A DNA stretch of 64,000 nt from assembly GCF_002910825.1 (NCBI RefSeq), contig NZ_NEUB01001039.1:379-64378 (forward strand). Direction: 5' to 3'. Positions 25,339 through 33,323 of this stretch are shown here, in pieces (position 1 is the first letter of the stretch; each line of letters begins with the position of its first letter). The notes below the pieces were generated by a model. That model ran no database searches, was not told the DNA's origin, and saw nothing but the letters and a program-made list of their open reading frames with translations. The translations under genes were made by a program, and so were the position numbers. The DNA is from Streptomyces sp. SM1. GTDB lineage: Bacteria; Actinomycetota; Actinomycetes; Streptomycetales; Streptomycetaceae.

Positions 25339-26484
25339 ATGCCCCAGACCGCCCCTGCCCCGCCGGCCCTGAACAGCTTCGACGAGTTCACCCGACTTGA
25401 AGAAGTGGTCCTCGGCCGCGCTGATCACTACAACGCCCACCACACCGACACCTCGTGGCGGCTGTTCTTCTACGACAACGTCGCCCCCGCCCTCGACGGG
25501 CATGCCAGCACGTCGGGGGAGGAACTCCTGCCGATCCCCCCGCAACTCCTTGACGAGCTCAACGAGGACATCGCCGGCCTGGCCGACGCCCTGACCGGAT
25601 GCGGGGTGAACGTTCTGCGGCCCGCGGCCCCGGGCAAGGACGTCGACATCCGCTCCCCGCACTGGGACGCGAGGGCCACCCCGCCGCTCAACGTCCGCGA
25701 CCAGAGCATCGTCCTGGGCAACACCATCGTGGAGACTGCGCCCCACGTCCGCGCCCGCATCTTCGAGAACGACCTGCTCAAGCCGGCCTTCTACCGCTAC
25801 TACCAGGCCGGGGGTGGGAACTGGCTGAGCATGCCCCGGCCCGCCCTGACCCGTGACTCCCTCGACACCGGCTACTTCACCCGCCAGGGCTTGGACGTCG
25901 CCCGCGCCACCGAAGGCGAGATGGCCGGCACGATCGAGGGCCTGGGCCTGGAGATGGTCTTCGACGGCGCGCAGTGCATGCGCCTGGGCCGCGACGTCCT
26001 GGTCAACGTCGCCAACCTCAACCACGAACTCGCCCTGCGCTGGCTCCGGGACAACCTGCGCGACCTGCGATTCCACCGCCTGGACGCCATGGCGGATAAC
26101 CACATCGACAGCGTTCTGGTCCCGCTGCGCCCCGGCCTGATGCTGCTGCGCTCACCGGAGTACCTGAAGTTTCTCCCCGAGGCCATGCAGTCCTGGGACG
26201 TGATCTACGCACCCGAGACCGACGACCGCAACTTCCCGGACTACAGCGACCTCGGCTTCGTCATCCCCATCGGCAGCCGGTACATGGACATCAACCTGCT
26301 GTCCGTCGACGAGAACACCGTCGTCGTCAACTCCCTCTACCCGGAGCTGATCGCCGTCCTGGAGCGCCGCGACTTCACCGTGATCCCGGTCCGCCACCGC
26401 CACCGGCGCCTGTTCGGCGGCGGTTTCCACTGCTTCACGCTCGACACCGTCCGCCGCGGCGGCCCCGAGGACTACCTCACCTGA
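25339..26484 (+). CDS. arginine:glycine amidinotransferase-family enzyme
   Basis: 381 residues of the AGAT/StrB1-type guanidino-group-modifying fold. The catalytic triad is visible: Asp209 in FDGAQCMRLGRDVL, His255 in DNHIDSVLVPLRPGL and Cys365 in GGGFHCFTLDTVR. SPHWDARATPPLNVRD is the substrate-binding N-terminal region. The family moves the amidino group of Arg to an amine via a Cys-amidino intermediate. Here the donor may be free Arg or peptide Arg, the acceptor an amine in the core or free glycine or lysine. GAGGAGG lies about 10 bases before ATG 25339. Confidence 0.85.
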   Translation: MPQTAPAPPALNSFDEFTRLEEVVLGRADHYNAHHTDTSWRLFFYDNVAPALDGHASTSGEELLPIPPQLLDELNEDIAGLADALTGCGVNVLRPAAPGKDVDIRSPHWDARATPPLNVRDQSIVLGNTIVETAPHVRARIFENDLLKPAFYRYYQAGGGNWLSMPRPALTRDSLDTGYFTRQGLDVARATEGEMAGTIEGLGLEMVFDGAQCMRLGRDVLVNVANLNHELALRWLRDNLRDLRFHRLDAMADNHIDSVLVPLRPGLMLLRSPEYLKFLPEAMQSWDVIYAPETDDRNFPDYSDLGFVIPIGSRYMDINLLSVDENTVVVNSLYPELIAVLERRDFTVIPVRHRHRRLFGGGFHCFTLDTVRRGGPEDYLT

Positions 26485-26545
26485 TCCCGCCGCCCGGCCA
26501 CCCGGGCCCCTTGCCCCGCGCCGCCCGAACATCAGGAGACCCTTG

Positions 26546-27868
26546 ATGAACAGCACCTACCCCTGGCCCCCCGACCAGGCATTCTGGACCGGCACCTTCC
26601 CCGAGCACACCACCGGACGGACCACGCCCTACCTGTTCAAGGGCATCATCCCCGCGGCCGCAGCCGGACCGGACGACGTCCTGGCGGGATTCGAGGCCAT
26701 CCGCCGGGCCCACGCCGCCAGCGCCGACATCAAGGCGCACGCGCGCGTCTACGTCGGCGAGGACCGCCGCGACGACCTCCTGGCCCAAGCACTGACCGCC
26801 CCCTCCTGGGACGAGGGCGTGGACGCCTTCGTGCCGTGGATGCAAGATGTCGCCGCCGCCGAGCGGTTCTCCCTGGTCATCAACAACCTGGAGACCATCA
26901 GCCCCGCCCTCGCCGCCGGCCTCGGCACCTTCCTCAAGAGCGTCATCGACGGGTGGGGCCTGCCCCTGGGCGGCGCCGAACAGGTCGCCTTCGCCGGCAA
27001 CTACAGCGGGACCGCGTTCGGCATCCACGAGGGCTACGAGGACGCCTTCCTCGTCCACCTCGGCCCCAACGCCAAGAACTTCTACTGCTGGCCCGCCGAG
27101 CAGTACGAGAAGCTCACTGGCGGCAAAAAGGCCACCCTCGGCGACTACCAGGCGCTGCTGGAAGAGGCCGAGCACTTCCTCCTGGAGCCGGGCGACGCCC
27201 TGTTCCTGCCCCGCCGGGTCTTCCACGTCGGCACCCAGGACACCTTCTCCGTCTCGGTGGCCATGCCGCTCTACACCTACCCGTACGCGCAGATCCTGCA
27301 GAGCCGCATCATCCCGGACGTGCTCGCCGCGCTGGCCGGCGAGGGACCCGACGACCCGCTCAACGAGCCCTCCGCGATGGCGGACACGGCGGTTGGGCTC
27401 GACGCCGTCGCCGACCGGCTGTCCGGCGTCGGCCGCGAACTGCTGCTCCTCGCCGTCGACCGCGTCGGCGGCGAGGCCCGCCAGCACGCCGAGCAGCGGT
27501 GGGCCACGCTGCTCAGCAACGGCGGCTGGGAACTCGTCGAAGGTGACCTCGCCCGCCAGGAAGCCGCGGACGCCTTCGACCCCGAGCAGGTGACGCCCGG
27601 CGCCGAGATCACCCTGATCGCCCCCTACCAGGTGACCACCCTCGACAGCGGCGACGACACCCGGCAGGTCCTGCTGCGCGGCCATCAGACGGGCATCGCC
27701 CTCGATGACGCGGCCCTGGACCGGGACACCGTCGCCGCGCTCAACGACGGCGACACGATCGCTCTGCCTGACAACCCCGAACTCCTCACGGCCGTCCGGG
27801 CCCTGGGAGCCACCGGCGGCCTGCATCTGTCGCCCCGCCCCGCCGACACGGAGGACACCAAGAAATGA
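26546..27868 (+). CDS. JmjC/cupin-like oxygenase
   Basis: 440 residues; ATG 26546 follows AGGAGA (a TTG lies just before). Residues 150-260 form a cupin: AFGIHEGYEDAFLVHLGP gives HxE-like ligands, AKNFYCWPAEQYEKL follows, and EPGDALFLPRRVFHVGTQDTFSVSVAMP supplies the distal His. The C-terminal 170 residues contain a winged-helix-like part (LLSNGGWELVEGD) as in MINA53/NO66/YcfD-type ribosomal oxygenases, which hydroxylate peptide Arg or His. That makes a peptide-hydroxylase role attractive. It is much longer than the small cupin domain of SznF. Overlaps the next gene by ATGA. Confidence 0.75.
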   Translation: MNSTYPWPPDQAFWTGTFPEHTTGRTTPYLFKGIIPAAAAGPDDVLAGFEAIRRAHAASADIKAHARVYVGEDRRDDLLAQALTAPSWDEGVDAFVPWMQDVAAAERFSLVINNLETISPALAAGLGTFLKSVIDGWGLPLGGAEQVAFAGNYSGTAFGIHEGYEDAFLVHLGPNAKNFYCWPAEQYEKLTGGKKATLGDYQALLEEAEHFLLEPGDALFLPRRVFHVGTQDTFSVSVAMPLYTYPYAQILQSRIIPDVLAALAGEGPDDPLNEPSAMADTAVGLDAVADRLSGVGRELLLLAVDRVGGEARQHAEQRWATLLSNGGWELVEGDLARQEAADAFDPEQVTPGAEITLIAPYQVTTLDSGDDTRQVLLRGHQTGIALDDAALDRDTVAALNDGDTIALPDNPELLTAVRALGATGGLHLSPRPADTEDTKK

Positions 27869-28695
27869 CCCCCGACAACAGCCTCATCCAGGCGTACATC
27901 AAGGCCAACCCCGAGACGCAGAGCGCCGTCAACGGCACCCTGCTGGGCAAGTTCACCTCCGGCAACGCCCTGGTCACCGCGCACCTGACGCCGATGGTCG
28001 ACTGGACGTACGGGAAGATCGCCGAGAAGGTCGGCGCGGCCGACCTCAACGAGCGCCAGGCCCGGATGTACATCGAAGAGCTGAGCGTCTTCGCCCGCTA
28101 CAACGCGCAGTACCTCAAGGCGGCCGCCACCAGCGTGGAGGGGTTCTGCCCCGAACTCGCGCACGAGCTGCGCCGCAACCACCTGGAAGAGGGCGGCGAG
28201 CGCGGCAAGGTCCCCGCGCACTACGTCCTCTACACCAACGCGCTCCTGTCCGATCTCGGACTCCTCGTCAACGGCCACGTGCCCGCCCGCGAGACCGAGA
28301 CGCTGGTCAACCTCCACCAGTGGATGGTCGGCTCGCACATGCCCAGCCACATCGCGGGCGCCTACTACGCGACCGAGGCCGTGGCGATCGCCGAGACCGA
28401 GATCCTGCGCGACATCACCAACCGCTACGGCGTGCTGACCGGTCAGGGCAGCGGCAGCGAGCTCAAGGCCCTGCAGTACTACTACGAGCTCCACCTCGAC
28501 GACGAACACGAGGCCGCCCAGGTCGGCGGGCTGAGCGTCGAGGCTGCCCACATCGAAGGTCTGGCGCGATTCATCAGAGAGAGTGAACTCTTCCACATCG
28601 ACCTGCCCCAGGCCCTCGACGGCTTCCTCACGATCGCAGAGGGAATGACACACTGGTGGGCTCAACTCGCCCACCGTGCCTCGGAGATGAACTGA
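27865..28695 (+). CDS. haem-oxygenase-like di-iron oxidase (HDO family)
   Basis: 276 residues, all helical, with HDO-type ligands: EELSVFARYN near 71, NHLEEGGERGKVPAHY (E108/E109 and H119, ten apart as in SznF), YYATEAVAIAETEI (E171/E177), LHLDDEHEAAQVGGL (D212/D213, H215). HDO enzymes include SznF (N-hydroxylation of methylarginine), RohS (azomycin), UndA and BesC. It overlaps the cupin gene by 4 bp and GFA-like gene by 1 bp, so they are co-translated. N-oxidation of Arg guanidine or C-C cleavage are both possible. Confidence 0.8.
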   Translation: MTPDNSLIQAYIKANPETQSAVNGTLLGKFTSGNALVTAHLTPMVDWTYGKIAEKVGAADLNERQARMYIEELSVFARYNAQYLKAAATSVEGFCPELAHELRRNHLEEGGERGKVPAHYVLYTNALLSDLGLLVNGHVPARETETLVNLHQWMVGSHMPSHIAGAYYATEAVAIAETEILRDITNRYGVLTGQGSGSELKALQYYYELHLDDEHEAAQVGGLSVEAAHIEGLARFIRESELFHIDLPQALDGFLTIAEGMTHWWAQLAHRASEMN

Positions 28696-29129
28696 TGAAC
28701 GCCACCCCCGACATCGTCGCCGCAGCCCAGGAGCGCTCCGGCGGATGCCTGTGCGGACGGATCCGCTTCACCGTCAAGGGGCCGGCCGTCTACCCGCACA
28801 CGTGCAGCTGCCCGCACTGCCAAAAGCTCGGAGGCGGGCCGATGATGTGGTGGGCCGGCTTCGCTCCGGACGGTGTCACCTGGACCAACGGGGTCGAGCC
28901 GACCTGGTTCGAGACGTTCCCGGGCGAGGCCAAGCGCGGATTCTGCCCGGACTGCGGCAGCCGCCTCGCGGCGATCGACAGCGACGTCCCCGAGCTCGGC
29001 ATCGTCGTCACGGCCCTGGACAACACCAGCGGAGCCGACCTCGTCCCCGTCAACCAGTCCTTCCGCGACAACAACGTGCGCTGGCTGCCCCAGGTCCCAG
29101 ACACCCAGAAGAAGAGCCCCGTCGGCTGA
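28695..29129 (+). CDS. GFA (glutathione-dependent formaldehyde-activating-like) zinc protein
   Basis: 144 residues with the GFA-family zinc pattern: GGCLCGRIRF, HTCSCPHCQKLGG and GFCPDCGSRL. ATG 28695 shares one base with the HDO stop (TGATG). Proteins of this fold bind zinc and, in the namesake, assist S-hydroxymethylglutathione formation. In this cluster formaldehyde could come from oxidative N-demethylation, or the protein may bind a zinc-coordinated thiol product. Function is not established from sequence. Confidence 0.8.
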   Translation: MNATPDIVAAAQERSGGCLCGRIRFTVKGPAVYPHTCSCPHCQKLGGGPMMWWAGFAPDGVTWTNGVEPTWFETFPGEAKRGFCPDCGSRLAAIDSDVPELGIVVTALDNTSGADLVPVNQSFRDNNVRWLPQVPDTQKKSPVG

Positions 29130-29258
29130 CACCCGCGAGACCTCCGGGGGCCGGCAGCCTGACCTGCCGGCCCCCGGACCCCGCCCCTCCTGGGCTCGTC
29201 TGCGCCGCGTCCGCCTCGCCGTTCGACCCGCCCAGCACCAGACCCAGGAGGGCTCATC

Positions 29259-30125
29259 GTGCTCATCCCGCACGCCACCAGCGAGTACGGCGCCCTGCGC
29301 CACGTCGCTCTGCGTTACGCCGGCGATGTCACCCCCGACCTCGACGGTCCCGACGTCCATCCCGTCCTGGCCCGCCAGAAGACCACCAGTTCCTGGAGGC
29401 CGTACGACCCGGCCACCGTCCGCGCCCAGCAGGACACCCTGATCGACCTGCTGCGCAGCCGCGGCACGGAGGTGACCCTCCTCGACGCGGCGCCGGGCTG
29501 CCCGGTCCAGCACTACCCCCGCGACATCGCCTTCGTCATCGACCACGTCCTGGTCATGGCACGCCTGAACTCGGTTCACCGCCTCCCGGAGGCTGACGCG
29601 CTCACCGCGCTCATGACCGAGGCCCCGCACGTCGTTCATCTCGACGAGGGCACCATCGAGGGCGGTGACGTCATCCTCCACACCGACACCGTCCTGGTCG
29701 GCCTCGGTGAGGAGACATCCCCCAAGGGCGTCACGGCGCTGCAACAGGCTCTGTCCCACCACGGCGTCGCCCGCGAAGTGCGCCCGGTCCGCTTCGCCGT
29801 CGACGGCATCGTCCACCTGGACGATCACTTCACCATCGTCGCCCCCGACACCGCCCTCATCCACCGCGCCGTCTTCCCGCCCGCCGAACTGCGCTGGTTC
29901 GAGCAGCACTTCGACCTCATCGACGTCCACGACGACGAAGCCCGTGCAGTGCAGGCCAACGTCCTGGCGCTCGCGCCGGGAACCGTGATCATCGCCGTCG
30001 GCAGCGACCGCATCGCCGCGCAGCTCGCCGGCCGCGGACTCGAGGTCCTGGCCGTCGACTACTCCGAGGTCACCCGCATCCCCGGCTCGCTTCGCTGCAC
30101 CACTTTGCCGCTGACCCGCGCCTGA
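29259..30125 (+). CDS. DDAH/arginine-deiminase-superfamily hydrolase
   Basis: 288 residues of the guanidino-modifying fold. QHYPRDIAFVIDHV, EGTIEGGDVILH, FAVDGIVHLDDHF (catalytic His about 186) and GSLRCTTLPLTR (nucleophile Cys280) match dimethylarginine dimethylaminohydrolase and its relatives, which hydrolyse N-methylated Arg to citrulline and methylamine. GTG 29259 follows AGGAGG. With a PRMT-like methylase in the same unit, methylarginine is a logical substrate, either as editing, detoxification of free methylarginine, or conversion to a urea-bearing residue. Confidence 0.8.
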   Translation: MLIPHATSEYGALRHVALRYAGDVTPDLDGPDVHPVLARQKTTSSWRPYDPATVRAQQDTLIDLLRSRGTEVTLLDAAPGCPVQHYPRDIAFVIDHVLVMARLNSVHRLPEADALTALMTEAPHVVHLDEGTIEGGDVILHTDTVLVGLGEETSPKGVTALQQALSHHGVAREVRPVRFAVDGIVHLDDHFTIVAPDTALIHRAVFPPAELRWFEQHFDLIDVHDDEARAVQANVLALAPGTVIIAVGSDRIAAQLAGRGLEVLAVDYSEVTRIPGSLRCTTLPLTRA

Positions 30126-30199
30126 TCCACTCCATCCCCCGCCCGGCGCCCGCCTGCCGTCCCGCCGCGCGGCCATCCGCCCCGACTCCCGGAGCTGCC

Positions 30200-31474
30200 G
30201 TGTCCGATTCGCTGCTGCCCGTGCTCCTCGCCGTCCCGGTCGTGGTCCTCGCCTGCCAGGTAGGCGGGAGCGCCGTACGGCTATTCGGCCAGCCGCCGGT
30301 CATCGGCGAAGTCCTGGCCGGGATCCTGCTCGGACCCTCGCTGCTCGGCTGGCTCGCCCCCAGCGTCCAGCACCATCTCTTGCCGCCCTCGGTCCTGCCC
30401 ATCACCTCCGCCCTGGGCAACCTGGGCCTTTTAACGTTCCTCTTCCTGATCGGACTGGAACTCGACCTCCGTACCCTGGGCACCAGCCGAGGCGCGGTCG
30501 CCGCCGTCAGCCTCAGCGGCGTCCTGCTCCCCATGGCCCTCGGCGCCGGCCTGGCCGCGGCGCTCTACCCGCACTTCGCCCCCGACGGGGTCGGCCGGCT
30601 GCCGTTCACCCTGTTCGTCGCCGTCGCCGTGAGCATCACGGCCTTCCCGGTCCTCGCACGGATCCTCGCTGACAGAGGCATGGAGACCACGCCCCTGGGT
30701 GCCTTCGCCCTGGCCTGCGCCGCCACCGACGACGCTCTCGCCTGGTGCCTGCTCACCGCGGTCGTCGCCCTGTCCACCTCCGGCACCGCCCTGTCGGCCC
30801 TGACCACCCTCGCCCTGACCGCTGCCTTCGCCGCCGGCCTCACCGCCCTGCGCCCGGCACTGCGCGCCCTGCTCGAACGCGCCGGCCGCACTTCCGACGA
30901 CCTCGTCCTGGTCCTGCTTTTCGCCGGACTGTGCCTCAGCGCCTACACCACCGACCAGATCGGCGTGCACCCCGCCTTCGGCGCCTTCCTGTTCGGCGCA
31001 TGCGCGCCCCGGGGCCTCCGGGCCGTCGAGCGCAGCGCCGCCCGCATCCGCGCTGTCGTCCTTCCCCTCTTGCTGCCGCTGTTCTTCGTCGACACCGGCC
31101 TGCACACCGACCTCTCCACACTGCCGGCCGGACAGTGGGGCTGGGGAGCGGCGATCCTGGGCATCGCCGTCATCGGCAAATGGGGCGGCGCTGCCGGCGC
31201 AGCGCGGCTCACCGGCTTCGACTGGCGCTGGTCGGCCGCCGTCGGCACGCTCATGAACTGCCGCGGCCTGACCGAACTCGTCGTGCTCGGCATCGGCATC
31301 CAGATCGGCGTCATCAGCGAGCCCCTGTTCACCCTCCTGGTGGTCATGACCGTCATCACCACCGCAGCCACCGCCCCGATACTCAGGCGCGTTGCCAGCG
31401 ACGACCCGAGGATGACCCCGTCGGCCCCGCACGCCGAATCCGAGCGTGACCCCGCCCGAGAGGCCACGGGATGA
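30200..31474 (+). CDS. cation/proton antiporter (CPA2 family)
   Basis: 424 residues, GTG start, 12-13 hydrophobic segments. Family features include GQPPVIGEVLAGILLGPSLLGW (second helix), NLGLLTFLFLIGLELD, ITAFPVLARIL and CAATDDALAWCLL with the conserved Asp pair. No regulatory TrkA domain. These proteins exchange Na+/K+ for H+. In several antibiotic clusters similar antiporters serve self-resistance or ionic support. It overlaps the nitroreductase gene by 4 bp. Confidence 0.85.
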   Translation: MSDSLLPVLLAVPVVVLACQVGGSAVRLFGQPPVIGEVLAGILLGPSLLGWLAPSVQHHLLPPSVLPITSALGNLGLLTFLFLIGLELDLRTLGTSRGAVAAVSLSGVLLPMALGAGLAAALYPHFAPDGVGRLPFTLFVAVAVSITAFPVLARILADRGMETTPLGAFALACAATDDALAWCLLTAVVALSTSGTALSALTTLALTAAFAAGLTALRPALRALLERAGRTSDDLVLVLLFAGLCLSAYTTDQIGVHPAFGAFLFGACAPRGLRAVERSAARIRAVVLPLLLPLFFVDTGLHTDLSTLPAGQWGWGAAILGIAVIGKWGGAAGAARLTGFDWRWSAAVGTLMNCRGLTELVVLGIGIQIGVISEPLFTLLVVMTVITTAATAPILRRVASDDPRMTPSAPHAESERDPAREATG

Positions 31475-32043
31475 CCCCGCCTCCGAACCCGGTTCTGGAA
31501 GCCGTCCTCAGTCGGCGCAGTACCCCCCGCTTGACCGAGCCCGCGCCCGGCCGCCACGACCTGGAGCGCCTCGTCCAGGCCGCGGCCACCGCACCCGACC
31601 ACGGGCGACTCCACCCATGGCGGCTGATCGCGGTGACCGGCGACGAGCGGGCCCGACTCGGTGAGGTGCTCGGCGAAGCCGCCGCGCCGGAGCAGGCCCG
31701 GCGCGCCGCCGCGAAGCCTCTACGCGCCCCGCTGCTCCTGCCGATCGTGCACTGCCCTGTACCCGACCATCCGAAGGTTCCCGACTGGGAGCAGCTGGCC
31801 GCCACCACCGGCATGGTCACCATGCTGTCGCTGCTCCTGCACAGCCACGGCTGGGCATCGATCTGGCGCACCGGGTCCGCAATCCAGGCCCCCCAGGTCC
31901 GCAAGTACCTCGGCGTCGCCGATGGGGAGCAGCTGCTGGGCTGGCTGTACGTCGGCACCCGCTGTACGCCCGGCACTTCCGCTGAACGGCCTCCGCTCGA
32001 CACCACGGTCAAGATCACCTGGCCCGACGATGCGAGCGGCTGA
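31471..32043 (+). CDS. nitroreductase-family flavoprotein
   Basis: 190 residues: VLEAVLSRRSTPRL (FMN phosphate-binding RRS motif), APDHGRLHPWRLIAVTGDERARLG, and SLLLHSHGWASIWRTGSAIQAPQVRKYLGV plus GWLYVGT at the C-terminus fit the YdjA-like subgroup. These FMN enzymes reduce nitro, nitroso or quinone groups, or act as dehydrogenases in peptide tailoring. Here it could process or detoxify an N-oxidised group. The gene begins within the antiporter stop. Confidence 0.8.
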   Translation: MTPPPNPVLEAVLSRRSTPRLTEPAPGRHDLERLVQAAATAPDHGRLHPWRLIAVTGDERARLGEVLGEAAAPEQARRAAAKPLRAPLLLPIVHCPVPDHPKVPDWEQLAATTGMVTMLSLLLHSHGWASIWRTGSAIQAPQVRKYLGVADGEQLLGWLYVGTRCTPGTSAERPPLDTTVKITWPDDASG

Positions 32044-32137
32044 GCCTCCCGCCAGCACTCGGACACGCAGACCAGGCCCGACAGCTCCTGCGGGCGCCAG
32101 ACCGAACCCTGCTGAGCACCACCGTGAAAGGCCGACC

Positions 32138-33241
32138 ATGCACAACATCCACCAAATCGAGACACACGGGCGCCCCGTACGCGTGAGCGTGGACCCCGAA
32201 CCCGAGCAGGAAGGACGTCCCGCCCTGTGGCCGAGCGTGGGGGAGTACCCCATCTACGACCCGTTCCTCTACACGACCATGACCACCGACGACGAACGCA
32301 ACAAGCGCTTCCGCACGGCACTGTCCCACCTCGCCCCCAACAGGCGCATATTGGACATCGGGACTGGACAAGACCTTCTCTGGGCGCGCGAAGGAGTCCA
32401 GGCGGGCGCCCGGCACGCTGTGGCCATCGAGGTCATTGAGGACGCGTTCCACAAGGCGGCGGCAAACCTGTCGGCCTTCGACCCACAGGACCGGATCACG
32501 CTCCTGCACGGCCAGTCGACCAACCTCCAGTTCGCGCCCAGAGCCGATGTCTGCGTCGCGGAGATCATCGGCTCCCTGGCGGGCGCCGAAGGCGCGGCGG
32601 CCGTCCTGACCGATGCCCGGAGCCGCCTCTTGGCGCCCGGGGGACTCGTGGTGCCCCACCGCGCGGAGACCCTGGCCGCAGCAGCCTGCCTGTCCGATCT
32701 GCTTCCCGAGCAGCCGGTGGCGTTCGCCGAGGCATCCCTTCCGTACCTACGGAGCATCTTCGACTGGCACGGCACGCCCTTCGACGTGCGGCTCAGGGTC
32801 GAAAACCCCTCTATCGGGGCGCTGCTCTCCGAAGGCGTGCCCGTCGAGGTGCTCGACTTCAACGGCGATCTGCGGACGGAGCAGCGCAGGACAACGCGCT
32901 TGGTCATCACGCGGCCCGGCCGCGTGGACGGCGTGCTCACATGGCTCAATCTCTGGTGCCTGCCGGACGAAGAGCCACTGGATGCCCTGCACATGAAGAC
33001 GAACTGGGCCACCATCTACCTGCCGCTCTTCGACAGCCCCAGGCCCGTCGCTCCTGGAGACGTCCTGGAACTCACTTTCGCGGCCGCTCTCAGCGACGAC
33101 GGGGTTCATCCGGACTATCAACTCAGTGCCGCACTGCACACCCCGAATGGAGAAGGCCACCACGGCTCCCTGGAATCCCCGCACCACGGCGGTCCCTTCA
33201 GGGCCCACTGGATTTACCGGAGCCTGTTCCCGACAAGCTGA
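32138..33241 (+). CDS. PRMT-like arginine N-methyltransferase
   Basis: 367 residues from ATG 32138; the open frame extends upstream but only as a shadow of the nitroreductase gene. YPIYDPFLYTTMTTDDERNKRF parallels the PRMT helix, RILDIGTGQDLLWAREGVQAGA is motif I, and AEIIGSLAGAEG gives the double-E loop that binds guanidinium. The C-terminal beta barrel domain (WLNLWCLPDEEPLD) is present although the THW loop is not obvious. It resembles bacterial SznE-type enzymes that methylate an Arg guanidine N. Substrate may be free or peptide Arg. It is the last gene of the plus-strand unit. Confidence 0.8.
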   Translation: MHNIHQIETHGRPVRVSVDPEPEQEGRPALWPSVGEYPIYDPFLYTTMTTDDERNKRFRTALSHLAPNRRILDIGTGQDLLWAREGVQAGARHAVAIEVIEDAFHKAAANLSAFDPQDRITLLHGQSTNLQFAPRADVCVAEIIGSLAGAEGAAAVLTDARSRLLAPGGLVVPHRAETLAAAACLSDLLPEQPVAFAEASLPYLRSIFDWHGTPFDVRLRVENPSIGALLSEGVPVEVLDFNGDLRTEQRRTTRLVITRPGRVDGVLTWLNLWCLPDEEPLDALHMKTNWATIYLPLFDSPRPVAPGDVLELTFAAALSDDGVHPDYQLSAALHTPNGEGHHGSLESPHHGGPFRAHWIYRSLFPTS

Positions 33242-33323
33242 CAGACGCCCAGGGCAGGCGGGTTTCGCAGCCGGGTCAGAGCACGACGTGGCGGCCTCTG
33301 GCCTCGGATGCGTACAGCACAGG

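Noticed and set aside
31661-32137. N-terminal extension of the PRMT-like protein
   Set aside because: This frame overlaps the nitroreductase gene entirely; the ATG at 32138 begins well-formed protein.
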